Below the pieces are notes generated by a model that made no database searches, was not told where the DNA came from, and was given only the letters and a program-made list of their open reading frames with translations. The translations under genes were made by a program, and so were the position numbers. This document shows, piece after piece, positions 12,787-23,869 of a DNA stretch of 64,000 nt. Location of the stretch: positions 66,818,139-66,882,138 of the forward strand of contig CM026387.1 of assembly GCA_014843695.1 (NCBI GenBank). Direction: 5' to 3'. This stretch comes from Archivesica marissinica (Eukaryota > Mollusca > Bivalvia > Venerida > Vesicomyidae). Numbering within the stretch: position 1 is the first letter of the stretch; every line of letters begins with the position of its first letter.

Positions 12787-13047
12787 ATGGACTGGTAATC
12801 CAGGGATCGCAGGTTCGATCCCCTGTCTGACCCTAATAAAATTAACAGTCTTTCAGATGGGACTTTAAACCGGGGTCTTGTGTCGGTGCTTTACACCGTG
12901 CACATAAAAGATCAGAGGAAACTCTGGAATGCGTGTCTGTCTGTATCATTGCACTATCCTCCAAAACTCTAAAATGACTAATCTCTTTAGGAGGCGTCGC
13001 TCATATGGGCAACCGGTAGCGATGATAAATAAGCGTAAAACACACAC
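12787..13047 (+). repeat. tRNA-derived SINE family B, copy 1
   Basis: The tRNA-like head is abbreviated (GGACTGGTAATCCAGGGATC), with B box GGTTCGATCC at 12812-12821. The body carries CTGACCCTAATAAAATTAAC, then TGCACTATCCTCC and TAGGAGGCGTCGCTCATATG, ending in GATAAATAAGCGTAAAACAC. The copy at 28831-29095 matches across the whole length. The head matches the unit of the 50-bp array at 23870-25078. Confidence 0.88.
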
Positions 13048-14229
13048 TGAAATACTGTTTTGTTCTGCACACCTTCGTTATTTGATCAGCCCTGTAACAG
13101 TTGTTTATATATTTTGCCCTGCCCATCATATATATATATCATTTAAGACCCAGACCGTTACTCAAGTCACATTGAATTTTTGATAATACCAATGCCAGAA
13201 GTGAAAAATCGGCAAACTTTGACCCAGGCCCCACACTACTATTTGGGATATGTTGCATCGTACAGATGCATGAAACATCATTATTTATTATATGGTACAA
13301 GAAACGTTCAGGGAAGACACCTGATGTTCCTTTTGCACCAGTTTTTATAAATGTTTACTCCTGGCGAAATTTTTGAAATTTGGCATAGATAAACACGATA
13401 TATTATGTTGGCCTTATTCATTCTAGATATAATTAGATTATCGGCAGAGGGTTTTAATAGTTATTTTATAATGCGTACCGAACATAGCAACCTGTTGAAT
13501 TTTTATGGGGCTGCTGTGTGTCGAATTATTCGAGGATATTCGCTAAATTTAGGTCAATTTTATCATGAAAAAAAATGTCTTGAACGCTGTGCTGTACCTG
13601 TGTCACACTAGACAAGTATTTTAGTAATAAATATAGCAATTGACAGGAATTAAAGCAATAGTGTTGAATATACTTGTTCCATTCCGGAAATGAGGACTTT
13701 GTGTTTCTTATGACATTTCACTGGGTAACCTACCAGAATCAGAAACATACTGACATGCTTAATATACTCTTTTTATGCTCACTTAAAATGTTAGGAGGGG
13801 CGGGAAGGAGATACGTTGACACAGTTGCTGAGTCATCTGTACGTCATTGATACAAAATTCTGCTCTATTTCTCAGTAACCCAAGCTTGATTAGAAGCATA
13901 CATTTCAAATGGGCCTGATGCTGTCATGTTTCTGTTCACTCTGTTGATATTTGACCAACGTTTGATACTTTATGGCGATTTTTTATGTGCATATCCCATG
14001 TAGTAATATGCAAGCTAATATGAATAGGCACTATATCCCCACTTTGTGGCAAACAGCTGCTTTGATGAGTGTTATTCGTTTCCGATGTTTTGTCTATTAC
14101 AAATGAGGCAAGCTATCATTACTGTCTTGTATTTATCAGTGTGACTGTGTTATGCTTGAGGATTATGATATGTCATCACCATTCAATATCAGTTTCACAG
14201 TCATCTTAGTTATGGTCACATCCAAAAAA
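13048..14229. other. No gene recognised; unique AT-rich DNA
   Basis: No array, transposon end or supported exon was found. The 68-codon open frame at 13405-13611 shows no family resemblance. Confidence 0.5.
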
Positions 14230-14562
14230 CTGCAATTTCTACGTGTAAAATACATAATGTAGAGCGTTGCAATTTCTACGTGTAAAACACATAATGTAGA
14301 GCGTTGCAATTTCTACGTGTAAAACACATAATGTAGAGCGTTGCAATTTCTACGTGTAAAACACATAATGTAGAGCGTTGCAATTTCTACGTGTAAAACA
14401 CATAATGTAGAGCGTTGCAATTTCTACGTGTAAAACACATAATGTAGAGCGTTGCAATTTCTACGTGTAAAACACATAATGTAGAGCGTTGCAATTTCTA
14501 CGTGTAAAACACATAATGTAGAGCGTTGCAATTTCTACGTGTAAAACACATAATGTAGAGCG
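14230..14562 (+). repeat. 37-bp tandem array, nine almost identical units
   Basis: Nine head-to-tail copies of a 37-bp unit (GCAATTTCTACGTGTAAAAC then ACATAATGTAGAGCGTT). The only difference I see is one base in the first unit. Near-perfect identity implies very recent expansion or homogenisation. There are no intervening spacers, so it is not a CRISPR array. Confidence 0.97.
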
Positions 14563-14589
14563 TTCCTTTGTGTTCCATTAAGTGGGAAT

Positions 14590-14803
14590 GGAGTACAATG
14601 TATGTATGTATGAAATACTTTTATTTACAAAGTGTGACCCATTTAGCCATAAGACTAATCTTCCTTGGGCCATCTAAAGGATAATATAAGTGTTGCATAT
14701 CGCTATTACGTCCTATAATATTATTAGGGATATGTTGCATTGCATTGGCAATCTGGCTGTCTGAAATGGATTCAATTGTCCGAAAAATATCAGAAGATGC
14801 CAT
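14590..14803 (-). other. Possible minus-strand retroelement 3' end
   Basis: Read on the minus strand, a 60-codon open frame (14803 to 14621) is followed closely by an AATAAA-type string and a short (CATA)n tract near 14598-14608. An open frame ending at a short simple-repeat tail is typical of LINE 3' ends. I do not recognise the peptide with confidence, so this is a weak call; chance is the alternative. Confidence 0.2.
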
Positions 14804-17099
14804 TAAAAAGGCAAATAATAGGAGGTGAATTCAGGGTTTCCACTGGAGAACTTTTGCCACTTACTAGCCCCTATCCCACCGCAGCCTGCTACTCGATCCC
14901 ACTAACCAACATTTTTTAATTTGTTTTCAATAGTATTGGTATAATGGTCATATACTACTATAAATTAATATTATGCAAGACCGCCACATCTTTCTTTATT
15001 GTTTTACTGTGAAGGAATTTAATATAAGTTGAACATACATACATTTACAATGAATCTTGAACAAATGCATCACCTTATAATAAATAATAATTGAAAAAAA
15101 GTAATGTCAAATAGCTGATAATGATCATTACACATTGAATTATTTCAGTGCTCCTGAAAAATATTTTTAACAGACAGGCACAGGGATTGTCCACTCTGAA
15201 TAATTGTAGAGTACCTTTTCTTATACATGCCTCTCATTTCTCCATAAATTTGATGTAAGTACAAACTTTGTGCGAGCTGTTATTATTAGAACGCCATTAT
15301 TTGGCATATTTCATTTAATCTCATATTTTATAAACAGTACCACCATGATTGTAAAGCTTTGTTGACCTGGCAACACTAACATTGTATATTTGAGGGCAAT
15401 AACCAGTGGAGTGCAGTCTAATGAACATCCTGAGGATTTAGGGATTAGCTGCCAGGTGTGAAATATGACATAACTTGGAGCAGAGGTGTGGAAATTCCAT
15501 CTCAGACTGTACAATTTATCCAATGGAAATGTTGATCTTAGTTGAAAAAAAGTTTTTATATAAAATTTTGGACTATCAAAGAAACTACTCTGGGAATACG
15601 CTATATCGTTATATGTATGAATAAATTATAACATACCAGTTAGCGGAGTTGGAAAGTAAGCGTTCTGCCATGATGGATCTGTGTATAAACATTTACCAAA
15701 CCCAGATATGTCAGCGGACAGTGTTCTAATCGATAAGTCATTAAAGTTTTGTTTTACGGAGACCAGGCAGGCACACTATGACCAAGAAAAAACAACACAA
15801 AATTGTGGGTTTGTTTATTCCTGGATTACGGAGTTTCCTTGGATGCAATCAGACTATACTGATCAAGTTTCAGTGGCGGACAAGTAAATGTTTGCTGTCT
15901 ACCTGGACTGAGAGTATCAAGTAGAATATGATATTGAACTACTAAACCTTTGGATTTAACATTATTTAAATCCAACAAAGTGATTAAATATATAAAATAT
16001 TTATATGCATCTTCTGAAACTAATTGCGTAATAATTAATATTGAGATAATGTTTCTGACCATAAAACTATTGTAGCTTTTACTCTGAGCCAGAAACAAGA
16101 AAGAGAGATAAATTAAACTTTCTGTGTATTGTTTGCTCGATTGTTGGAATGTTTGATGTTACTCGAGGAAAGCTTGACTTAGATATACCAGTACATTGAA
16201 TTGAATTTTGAATATAATTTGTGGAAGTAAAACATATATTTGTCTTGATGTGTACACCAATTTGATACAGTACATTGATTTTGTCCATTCTTTATTAAAT
16301 TCGCTAAGAATGGTGCGAGGTTATGTCGTAAATGTTTGTGATAAAAATGAAAGTAAAGCAGTGTAACAAGGAGATAAAGAGACAGAAAATACGGCATGAT
16401 ATAAGGTTGTAAAACAACAAGTAAATTGCCTATTAAATACATAGTAAAAAGTAAAAACATACAGTCTGTTCATTTATATTTCCAATCTTTAATTTCTTCT
16501 GATACCACATCCACTGTGAAGAGGTATTCAAATCAAACTGAAGAGTAGCAAAATTGTCCGAAAAGTAATGATCTGCATAGCACCTGTGAATAATGTCACT
16601 GTGTTTACACACTGTATTCCTTCATCAAATAATACACTATACCAAACCTTAAGTTTGCAATGGTCTGAATTCTTATACCACATCTTTTCTACACATCAAC
16701 TAGTCTGACCAAGTCTTCTCAAGTTACATAATTTCTCAAAAAACACAAACATTGCCTGTCATGAAAAGGCATTTTTACCAAAAAGAAAAATGAACTATAT
16801 TAGTTATTGGGACTACATTAAAGTAAACCATAATGCTGCACAGAAAACATTAAATAGCTGCAGTTGCAAAACTCCATTTCTCTGTATATATAAGTAAAGG
16901 GCACACTTTGATACTTAATACTCATATATACCTACATGATCAAAAATATCATACTAAGCTTTCCAATGTTTAATATTTATATAAGCCAGAGCAGTGGGCT
17001 TCAAAAAGCCAAATTGTTATTACTGTAGATATTTGACACATTTAAATAATATATTTTAGCAGCATCTGATGAACAGTCAGAAAAACCAATGTATTTCAT
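14804..17099. other. Long stretch with no gene recognised
   Basis: AT-rich unique DNA. Short open frames on both strands (for example 15681-15887 and 16179-16460) have no recognisable motifs, overlap on opposite strands in places and lack splice or polyadenylation context that would favour one over another. Confidence 0.5.
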
Positions 17100-17270
17100 G
17101 CAGAATGCATTCTATTGCAAGAAGCAGGATGCATCTATTGCAAGAAGCAGCAGAATGCATTCTATTGCAAGAAGCAGGGTGCATCTATTGCAAGAAGCAG
17201 CAGAATGCATTCTATTGCAAGAAGCAGGGTGCCATCTATTGCAAGAAGCAGCAGGATGCATCTATTGCAG
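17100..17270 (+). repeat. 51-bp dimeric tandem repeat, about 3.5 units
   Basis: Built from the submotif CTATTGCAAGAAGCAG, alternately preceded by GAATGCATT and by GGTGCAT or GGATGCAT, so that two related half-units form a 51-bp period. All three plus-strand frames stay open for 64-89 codons, which is a repeat effect. Confidence 0.9.
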
Positions 17271-17954
17271 TTCATATTACCTCTGTTAGTGTTATTACGA
17301 TCACATTAGGTGGCCACCATAATACCAACAACCAGTAGTGTGTACTTGGACACCATTAAAACAGACACCACCACCATATACATTATATATACCACATTCA
17401 TCTTAATATATAGCTGAGCAGAATACAAGAGATAAGTACTAGTAGAGTAACATATCATCAAAAGCCATGACATGATGAAAAGAAAACATAAACTGGTCAA
17501 TGTTGAAAATATGTACGGGCTCATCTGTTGATGTAACCAAATTACACAATCTGAAATTGTCACTGTAAAGAAACATAGGTTGTACTCTTTAATTATACAT
17601 GTGCATGTTGGATAATCCTGGTTAATAAAACATTTAAACATTTAATCAACCATAATCTGATATAAAGATGTGCAAAATAACAATGTTTCAATGGGCAACA
17701 AACATGACATGTGGGTTGGGTAATGTATTGAGTTGTCATTAGCCTGCGTGACGTACGGACGGGTTCGTTATTGTTTTATGATTAATAATGCATTGATTTT
17801 CAGATTTCAGATAAAATTCAGAAGTGGAAAATGCCAGACATTTATATCTCGTTGAAACATGTTTTGTGAATTACATAATTATATGGATATACTGCCAATT
17901 GGAGTTAAATATGCATCACGAATAAAGTTGTATTGAAATGCATGTCTATGCTTT
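17271..17954. other. No gene recognised
   Basis: Unique AT-rich DNA. A minus-strand frame of 111 codons (17306-17641) is rich in hydrophobic residues, but I find no family match or gene context for it. Confidence 0.45.
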
Positions 17955-18154
17955 AGTTTATACAAAGTTATTTTAGCTCAATTGCGAAACAAGTTCTTAC
18001 AACTTATATTAATCACTCTTGAGACCTCATTCCTGATGGAATCCATCGCCTCGAGGGAGAGAGAGCAGGCAAAGTGGAATTTAAATGCCTTTAAGGGCAC
18101 AATTGTAACGGCTCCACCCGAAGCAAACGCTCTACAACTGCGCTATCACAACTT
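17955..18154 (-). repeat. tRNA-derived SINE family G, inverted copy
   Basis: Reverse complement of the element at 39755-39985. The head is at the right-hand end (TACAACTGCGCTATCACAAC) and the tail at the left (ACAACTTATATTAATCACTC). The tail is the complement of the GAGTGATTAATATAAGTTGT tail also found in family A. The 76-codon open frame over it is incidental. Confidence 0.85.
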
Positions 18155-18215
18155 TCCTAGACTTTCAAATGGGAGAAGTTTGTTGACTCTGTCTAGGGTT
18201 CATTATTTATAATAT

Positions 18216-18330
18216 GCTGTTTTCCTATTAGTACTGTGGTTATCATGCACGCTTCTCACCAATGCATCTCGGCTTGGGAAGTTTGTAAGATTATATTGCG
18301 GTCAGACTGTACAGGTCTGTTTTTTCAGTG
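18216..18330 (+). repeat. Decayed, truncated SINE family A copy
   Basis: Diverged match to the first half of the copies at 2512 and 62853. ATTAGTACTGTGGTTATCA corresponds to the A-box region, GCTTCTCACCAATGCA is identical to the full copy, and GGGAAGTTTGTAAGAT corresponds to the core start. The B box is damaged and the core end and tail are missing. Confidence 0.7.
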
Positions 18331-18896
18331 GTGTAAGATCATACCAATCACTCTAGTGAATCGGTGTACGAGTAATAATACACTACCCTTAATGTTCTTG
18401 TGGCTGAGCAGCAAGGATTTGTGTGTCCCCCAATGTTGAGCAGCAGGGGGTTTGCATGTCCCACATTGTTGAGGATTTTTATGTGCAAAACACTGGATTC
18501 CGAAATATGACCAATACATATATATATATACACCAACCATCATTCTATCTCCCCATGTTTTTGTAGATAATAGTCTTATTATTGACATGATCTTTCTCCT
18601 GTATAGCTTGTGAGAATGAATGTGTTATTTACAGTATGCCTTGGGGGAACCAATTACCATAATGGCAAAACAGGGTTCTGCATATGCTCATCTCAACAAG
18701 TTATATAATAGTGTTTGCCTTCAGTAGAGCTAGGTGTTTCATTGCTTGTATTTCACAGACACAGAGGTGGCAGCTCCTTGCCAGTATGCCACATGTATGT
18801 CATTCCACTGTACCACAAAGGGTGGAGGAAGTTGAAAAACACTAGCAAGAAATTGTATTGAATCTTTTATAATGATATACTTATTTGCTCCCTCAG
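18331..18896. other. Probable last intron of the gene ending at 19136
   Basis: Noncoding AT-rich sequence with a short (TA)n run near 18517-18530, ending in a pyrimidine-rich stretch and CAG immediately before the G/P-rich exon. I found no additional exon in it. Confidence 0.45.
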
Positions 18897-19136
18897 CAGC
18901 GTCCCGGCCCAGGAGCATCAGGACCCCAGCCAGGCGGACGATTCCAGGGACAGCAAGGACCTGCAGGCCCCGGAGGACCTGGCCAGTTCAGTTCTGGTCC
19001 AGGGGGTATGGGTGGCCATGGAGGTAACATGTACATGGGGCCTGGGGGTCCAGGTAGCCAAAGTATGCGTGCCAACGATAGAAGGGAACAGGGCAGGAGG
19101 GAAGAGTTTGATCCCAAAAGAATGAGGAGGTTTTAA
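18897..19136 (+). CDS. Terminal coding exon, probable DBHS-family RNA-binding protein
   Basis: An open segment of 79 codons plus TAA starts after the acceptor TTTGCTCCCTCAG (AG at 18895-18896; a second CAG directly after allows a 3-bp alternative). The peptide is very rich in Gly, Pro and Gln, then turns charged and ends in EEFDPKRMRRF. Known DBHS proteins (NONO, SFPQ, PSPC1; paraspeckle, splicing and transcription cofactors of the nucleus) have Gly/Pro-rich C-terminal tails ending in a similar short acidic-basic-aromatic sequence. The base composition is far more GC-rich than the surrounding DNA, and the frame closes just before a poly(A) signal, which supports a real exon. RRM, NOPS and coiled-coil exons expected upstream were not found, so the gene is partial in what I can see. 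Other low-complexity RNA-binding proteins with RGG-like tails remain possible. Confidence 0.65.
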   Translation, partial: QRPGPGASGPQPGGRFQGQQGPAGPGGPGQFSSGPGGMGGHGGNMYMGPGGPGSQSMRANDRREQGRREEFDPKRMRRF

Positions 19137-19216
19137 AATACAAAAATTGCTAATTGACTTAGAACTGTGTATATACTGAGGAAGATTGAACTGAAATCAT
19201 GAGCCATTAGAAATAT

Positions 19217-19222
19217 AATAAA
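19217..19222 (+). promoter_or_regulatory. Polyadenylation signal AATAAA
   Basis: Canonical AATAAA 81 bases after the stop codon of the 18897-19136 exon, followed by T/G-rich sequence (TTTCGTGTTTGAT). It would give a very short 3' UTR. Confidence 0.6.
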
Positions 19223-20116
19223 TTTCGTGTTTGATACAAACCAATCGTGATTTAATATTCTCGTTTCTTGAATGCTAGTCAATCACACCAGAGACAGAAA
19301 CAAGAAATACCGCACAAGTTATTTGAGAAGTTTGGCGTTATTAGCGAGCAATGATCTTTTTTCTCTGCGATTTTAAGAACGTGTACCATCCTTGAAATTG
19401 CATCTTGTCAGTGGGCAGTTAAGAATATTCCACTGTGCAAGAAGAAAGCATTTAATGCTTTTAATTGGTATATTGTGAATTCAGGGAGTAATGGTTGTAG
19501 TTTGAGAGAAGAGGAGAAAGTATTTGGATTCTGTATAGAAAATTATATTTTAACTGTCGTATATTTTACTGCTGTTTTTATTGCAAGGGTACTTGAAAGC
19601 GTGACATATATTATATATAGTGCAGGGGACATATCACTGAATTGTGGCTGTAAGGTCTATACGGAATTCTCTGATGAAACACAAACCTAGATGTTGATTA
19701 TGACTGTGCTTTGTGAAGTACCACAGTTGGGCAGCATCTCTATGCTCATCGTACCTGAAACTAGGAAACACAAACTCACAATTTAGACTGTACCAGACAC
19801 AATTCTGCACATGTAGTTGTAAATATGAAAGAAAAGATGTTTTATTCCCAATACAGAAACTCCTATGAATCATCCTTTAGCACCTGTTTATTTGCGCGTT
19901 TTACCCGAGTTTTAGAAAGGGATTGTGAGTTGGGAGACATATTTTCTGTTTATATTTTGATAATCATTCATTTATTGATTGTTCGTTTAGTGCACATTAT
20001 ACTAACCGAGTGGTCTACGGTGTTCTTCTCAAGATGGCAACATACGGTATCCAGCTTTAAGCATGCTATTTTTTTTATATTTCTACTGCGATCTTATCAA
20101 GTCTGTAAGTTTCCTT
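19223..20116. other. No gene recognised downstream of the DBHS-like exon
   Basis: Unique AT-rich DNA. The 132-codon plus-strand frame at 19825-20223 contains a hydrophobic stretch, but its last third is the 50-bp duplication at 20117-20216 and no family is recognised, so it is not annotated as a gene. Confidence 0.45.
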
Positions 20117-20216
20117 ACCTCAGGATTGCTTGTAGTTATGTCTTGCAGATTGAGGTGTCCTTGCACACCTCAGGATTGCTTGTAGTTATGTCTTGCAGAT
20201 TGAGGTGTCCTTGCAC
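20117..20216 (+). repeat. Perfect 50-bp tandem duplication
   Basis: Two adjacent copies beginning ACCTCAGGATTGCTTGTAGT at 20117 and 20167. They look identical over nearly the full 50 bp. Confidence 0.95.
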
Positions 20217-20946
20217 CTGTTAATCCTCTGAATTAGGCGTACCAATTTATAGTTGAGCCAATAAATACCACACACAAAACCATTAAAAAACGGTGCAGTT
20301 ACCAATTTAAGTTGTCCTTTTATGTTTATTTTGAAATGAAATTAGTTTGTAGTGTTGCTATTGTTTCTTAGTCACTTTAGTATGCAATAACCTGTTTTAA
20401 TAGTAGTTATTGGAACAGCAAGGGGCTGTTTGGAACTTGAAAAACTCTTTCATTTATAGCTATTATTAGAATCACTTTGTCCCAGAAATATTTTCTGTGC
20501 TTTTCTCGGAATGTATTTTAGGCCTACATTTAAACATCACTGGAATGATCCTTGCATTTCATTTCAAATCCATAACAATTGATCATGATCCAACAAGAAT
20601 ATTTTAATCTGTCAAGCCACTTGTCCTATATTCAAGTTTTTTTTACACCCTCTATCAAATTTACTTGTGATTGAAAAACGTGGTTGAAAGGGGGCAGGCA
20701 TACTGTATAATTATGGAACTTAGATAAAAGTAAAATCTGTCGCATTTGATGTCGAATAATTTACCACAAAATTATAAATCGTGTTTGGATGACCGAACGT
20801 GTTTATTCAAAACGGATTGGTAGGCAAAAAGCATGACTGGCATGTGGTATTGCTGAGTTCCAAGAGACGCGATACAACACTTCAAACATGTCGAAATCAT
20901 GATCAGCATAGATTGGAATAGAGCTGTGTATTGCCGGGCTCTCCTA
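20217..20946. other. No gene recognised
   Basis: Unique AT-rich DNA with no supported exon or repeat. Confidence 0.5.
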
Positions 20947-21125
20947 TACGATACATATTGCAGTATGGGATTGAGGTGTGCAATACAATACGATACATAT
21001 TGCAGTATGGGATTGCCGATGTGCAATACAATACGATACATATTGCAGTATGGGATTGCCGATGTGCAATACAATACGATACATATTGCAGTATGGGATT
21101 GCCGATATGCAATACAATACGATAC
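20947..21125 (+). repeat. 42-43-bp tandem repeat, about four units
   Basis: The unit contains TACGATACATATTGCAGTAT, GGGATTGCCGATGTGC and AATACAA, with unit starts at 20947, 20989, 21032, 21075 and a partial one at 21118. The first unit differs (TTGAGGTG for TTGCCGATG). The overlapping 69-136-codon frames on both strands arise from the repeat. Confidence 0.93.
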
Positions 21126-21772
21126 AGACGACAGATGTTTGATCATACTTTGGTGGTAGAAATGGTCATCTAGTAATAACATTATATTTAATTTATTTAA
21201 AGTGTTAGAATTTGTCTCCTACCTGGTGTTTTAGAGTATTTGGAGCAAACTAATAATCACAAAGTCTCAATATTCAAATCATCTTATTTGATACATTTTA
21301 TTACAGACCTTTATGTAATGAAGTATAATCTTGTGGAATAAAATTCATTAAATGACAATATGAAAATATTTATATTGTATGATTATTAGTTAGGTCTAAA
21401 TATTATAAAACAGCAGGTGACCGAATAGACCGATTATGAATTTTGTTGAGTGTATTATATTAGCTAATCTGTATGCTTTGGGAAATTTCCCGACCAAATT
21501 TCTAACTGATTTAACGAACATTCTATTTTTTAAATTAATATATGTGAACAAACAATGATATGTAAATATATAAATGTGTTTATAAAGTCGACTATCCTGT
21601 ATATCGCAGTACATGGAAATACGAGTGTAATGAAACGGCCCCAGTTATATTCGTTTTAATATTTCTGGATCAGTGTTTGGAATTTGAAACTCGTAGTTGT
21701 CGGCATCTACATTCTGCTCTTTCTCTAGCTCTCAATTATTATCAAATTTTATAATTTAACATTTGGTAACTT
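21126..21772. other. No gene recognised
   Basis: Unique AT-rich DNA, including several AATAAA-like strings, without associated coding sequence. Confidence 0.5.
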
Positions 21773-21965
21773 TAACCCTTTCAACAAACACCACATACCT
21801 AAATAGACTTACAAGCCGTCTTTTCAAGGTCTGTGCTTTTTGCCAGTAATATTACTATTTTTAGACAAAATTACCCATTTTGATAAATGTAATTTTCTTA
21901 TTAATTGATTGGTCTAAGAATATCATGGACCAGTCCATGTCAGTTACTTGGTGTTGAATTGGTTA
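21773..21965 (+). mobile_element. MITE-like family D, copy 2
   Basis: Matches the 4541-4779 copy: AACCCTTTCAACA at the left, TTTTTGCCAGTAATATTACT and AATTACCCATTTTGATAAAT inside, TATCATGGACCAGTCCATGT near the right, then GGTGTTGAATTGGTTA. The central hairpin arm is deleted, leaving only GCCGTC. Confidence 0.75.
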
Positions 21966-23869
21966 AAGAAACAAATTGTTTTAACTTGTTTCAATATTGA
22001 TGAATACTCTCCTAACTGGGTCACAATTTAAATCTTGATGAAATATGGTTTCTTTCGATAATTGGCAAATCTGTAAAAAACAACTGTTACTAGGTCAATT
22101 TAAAGAAAACATTTGGTACACTTCTATCAAACATACTTGATTCTTTTAAATGATTTCCATTGCAATCTAGGTCAATTCAAAGAAAAACCATGTGGACATT
22201 GCAGCAGGTTCATTTTCACTTTGTTCGGTCTTGTTACATTCATGTATTTTGATGAAATCTTGATGTGTTTCAGTAATCAATGATTTATACTGAAAATTAA
22301 GCTCCCTTGGTAACACAAATCAAAGTCAAGCTGTGTAATTCAATGAAAAATTGGGTTCTTTCAATAAACAATTATTTCCGTTGAAAATGTAGGTCACTAG
22401 GTCAAACAACACAACTTCCTGAAAAATTGTGGTGAAACATGATAGGAATAATAGCATTTTACAGTCATTTTAGGATAAAGAGAATTAGTCATCATTATGT
22501 ACACTGATTGTTCCAAATCACTGACATTGCTTGGGTTTGAATATTAATCCCATTTAGCTGGTATAAATGTAGCAGATCTCTTGTTTTATTTTAGAAATGA
22601 ATGCATCAACATTTTGTCTCTTGCTCATTTTCATTAATTAAAGTACATGATTGTATCTTCACTCTCCATCACAGGCAGTTTAGTTATAGTTTACTTGTAC
22701 ACATTGCAACATGACTTTATACCCAACCTGAAAATGATTGATCAAAGCACCGGGGTGGAGGTTGGTGGTGTGTGGGGGGTTACTTACACCCACTTATTAC
22801 TGTTGTATAATTATGTATTGTTGAATCTCGATGTGTAATTATCACCTGCTAGTGCAGTGGAACACTGGAGATAGAAGTGATAACCATGTGTGTGTGCCAT
22901 GCATCACAAAATATGTTGGATCATGTTTAAGAATCTCCTTTTCCAACGTAAAATTGCCATATCGTGAAGGCCTATTCTGTGCACATGAATACTAAATGCT
23001 AAATACTGGACAAACTTTTGTATGAAAATTGTAAATAAAAAAACATTTATGAATTAGTTTTATTGAGAATTTGGGCCTGAAGTCAGCGTCCCTAGGGAGA
23101 CTATTTCGCCCATGTCGCCTCGCCCTCTAGTATGAGCCCTGCAGTTTTCAACCTGATCATTCTGAAACTTACAGACATATTTCCTGTTCTATGAAGATAC
23201 TCCTGGTTTAATCTAATAGCATATATTGATAGTTAAATTACCCATATTGCTCTGTTTATAGAAAATTCCACTGATGAGAGTACCTGTCAATAAAGTGGTA
23301 GGGATATTGCCATCATATTGGCCATGTTAGCGACACATGACTATATTTATCTGAAATAAAGTGTCTACTTATTTGGTACATTTTCGTATAGACACGTCTT
23401 GAACTTTTTGTCATTGTGAACGACATTAGGCTGTAGTCTTACTATGCTACATATATGTAGGACATTATAGAACTGCTGTTTGTGTTAATGCCAGTATTAG
23501 GCTGTTGTGTCATAGTAGATGCTAACATTATTTCATTGGTTTGTCAATTTATAGTTTGTTTAGGAAAAACGTTGAGTTGTGGCAAAAAACAATTTTCTAA
23601 AGCTGTTTGTAATAATACCTTATGATTTACCATCTATTATTGTGTTGTCAAAAATTAAAATAAATATTGTAGTTAATATATTTTTGTTTTACATTTACTT
23701 GACCGATTGCATCCAACGTGAATGTTCACTAATGTAAAGTAACAGTGAATTATGATAGATGTGTCTGATAGATGTGTCAGCCATATCACCAGGTTTACCT
23801 TGGCGTACAAATTTATATAGCTGCCATTTGCTCATATATTTTGCCGATGGTAAAATAGTTGAAGCATAC
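21966..23869. other. Long stretch with no gene recognised
   Basis: Unique AT-rich DNA up to the 50-bp array. The 63-codon open frame at 22647-22838 is unremarkable. A segment near 23060-23160 is somewhat GC-richer, but I could not assign it. Confidence 0.5.

Noticed and set aside
14230..14562. CRISPR-like array
   Set aside because: The 37-bp units are directly adjacent with no variable spacers, and the surrounding DNA is clearly eukaryotic.
19825..20223. 132-codon frame downstream of the DBHS-like exon as a small membrane protein
   Set aside because: No family resemblance, and its C-terminal part is a 50-bp DNA duplication read in two phases.
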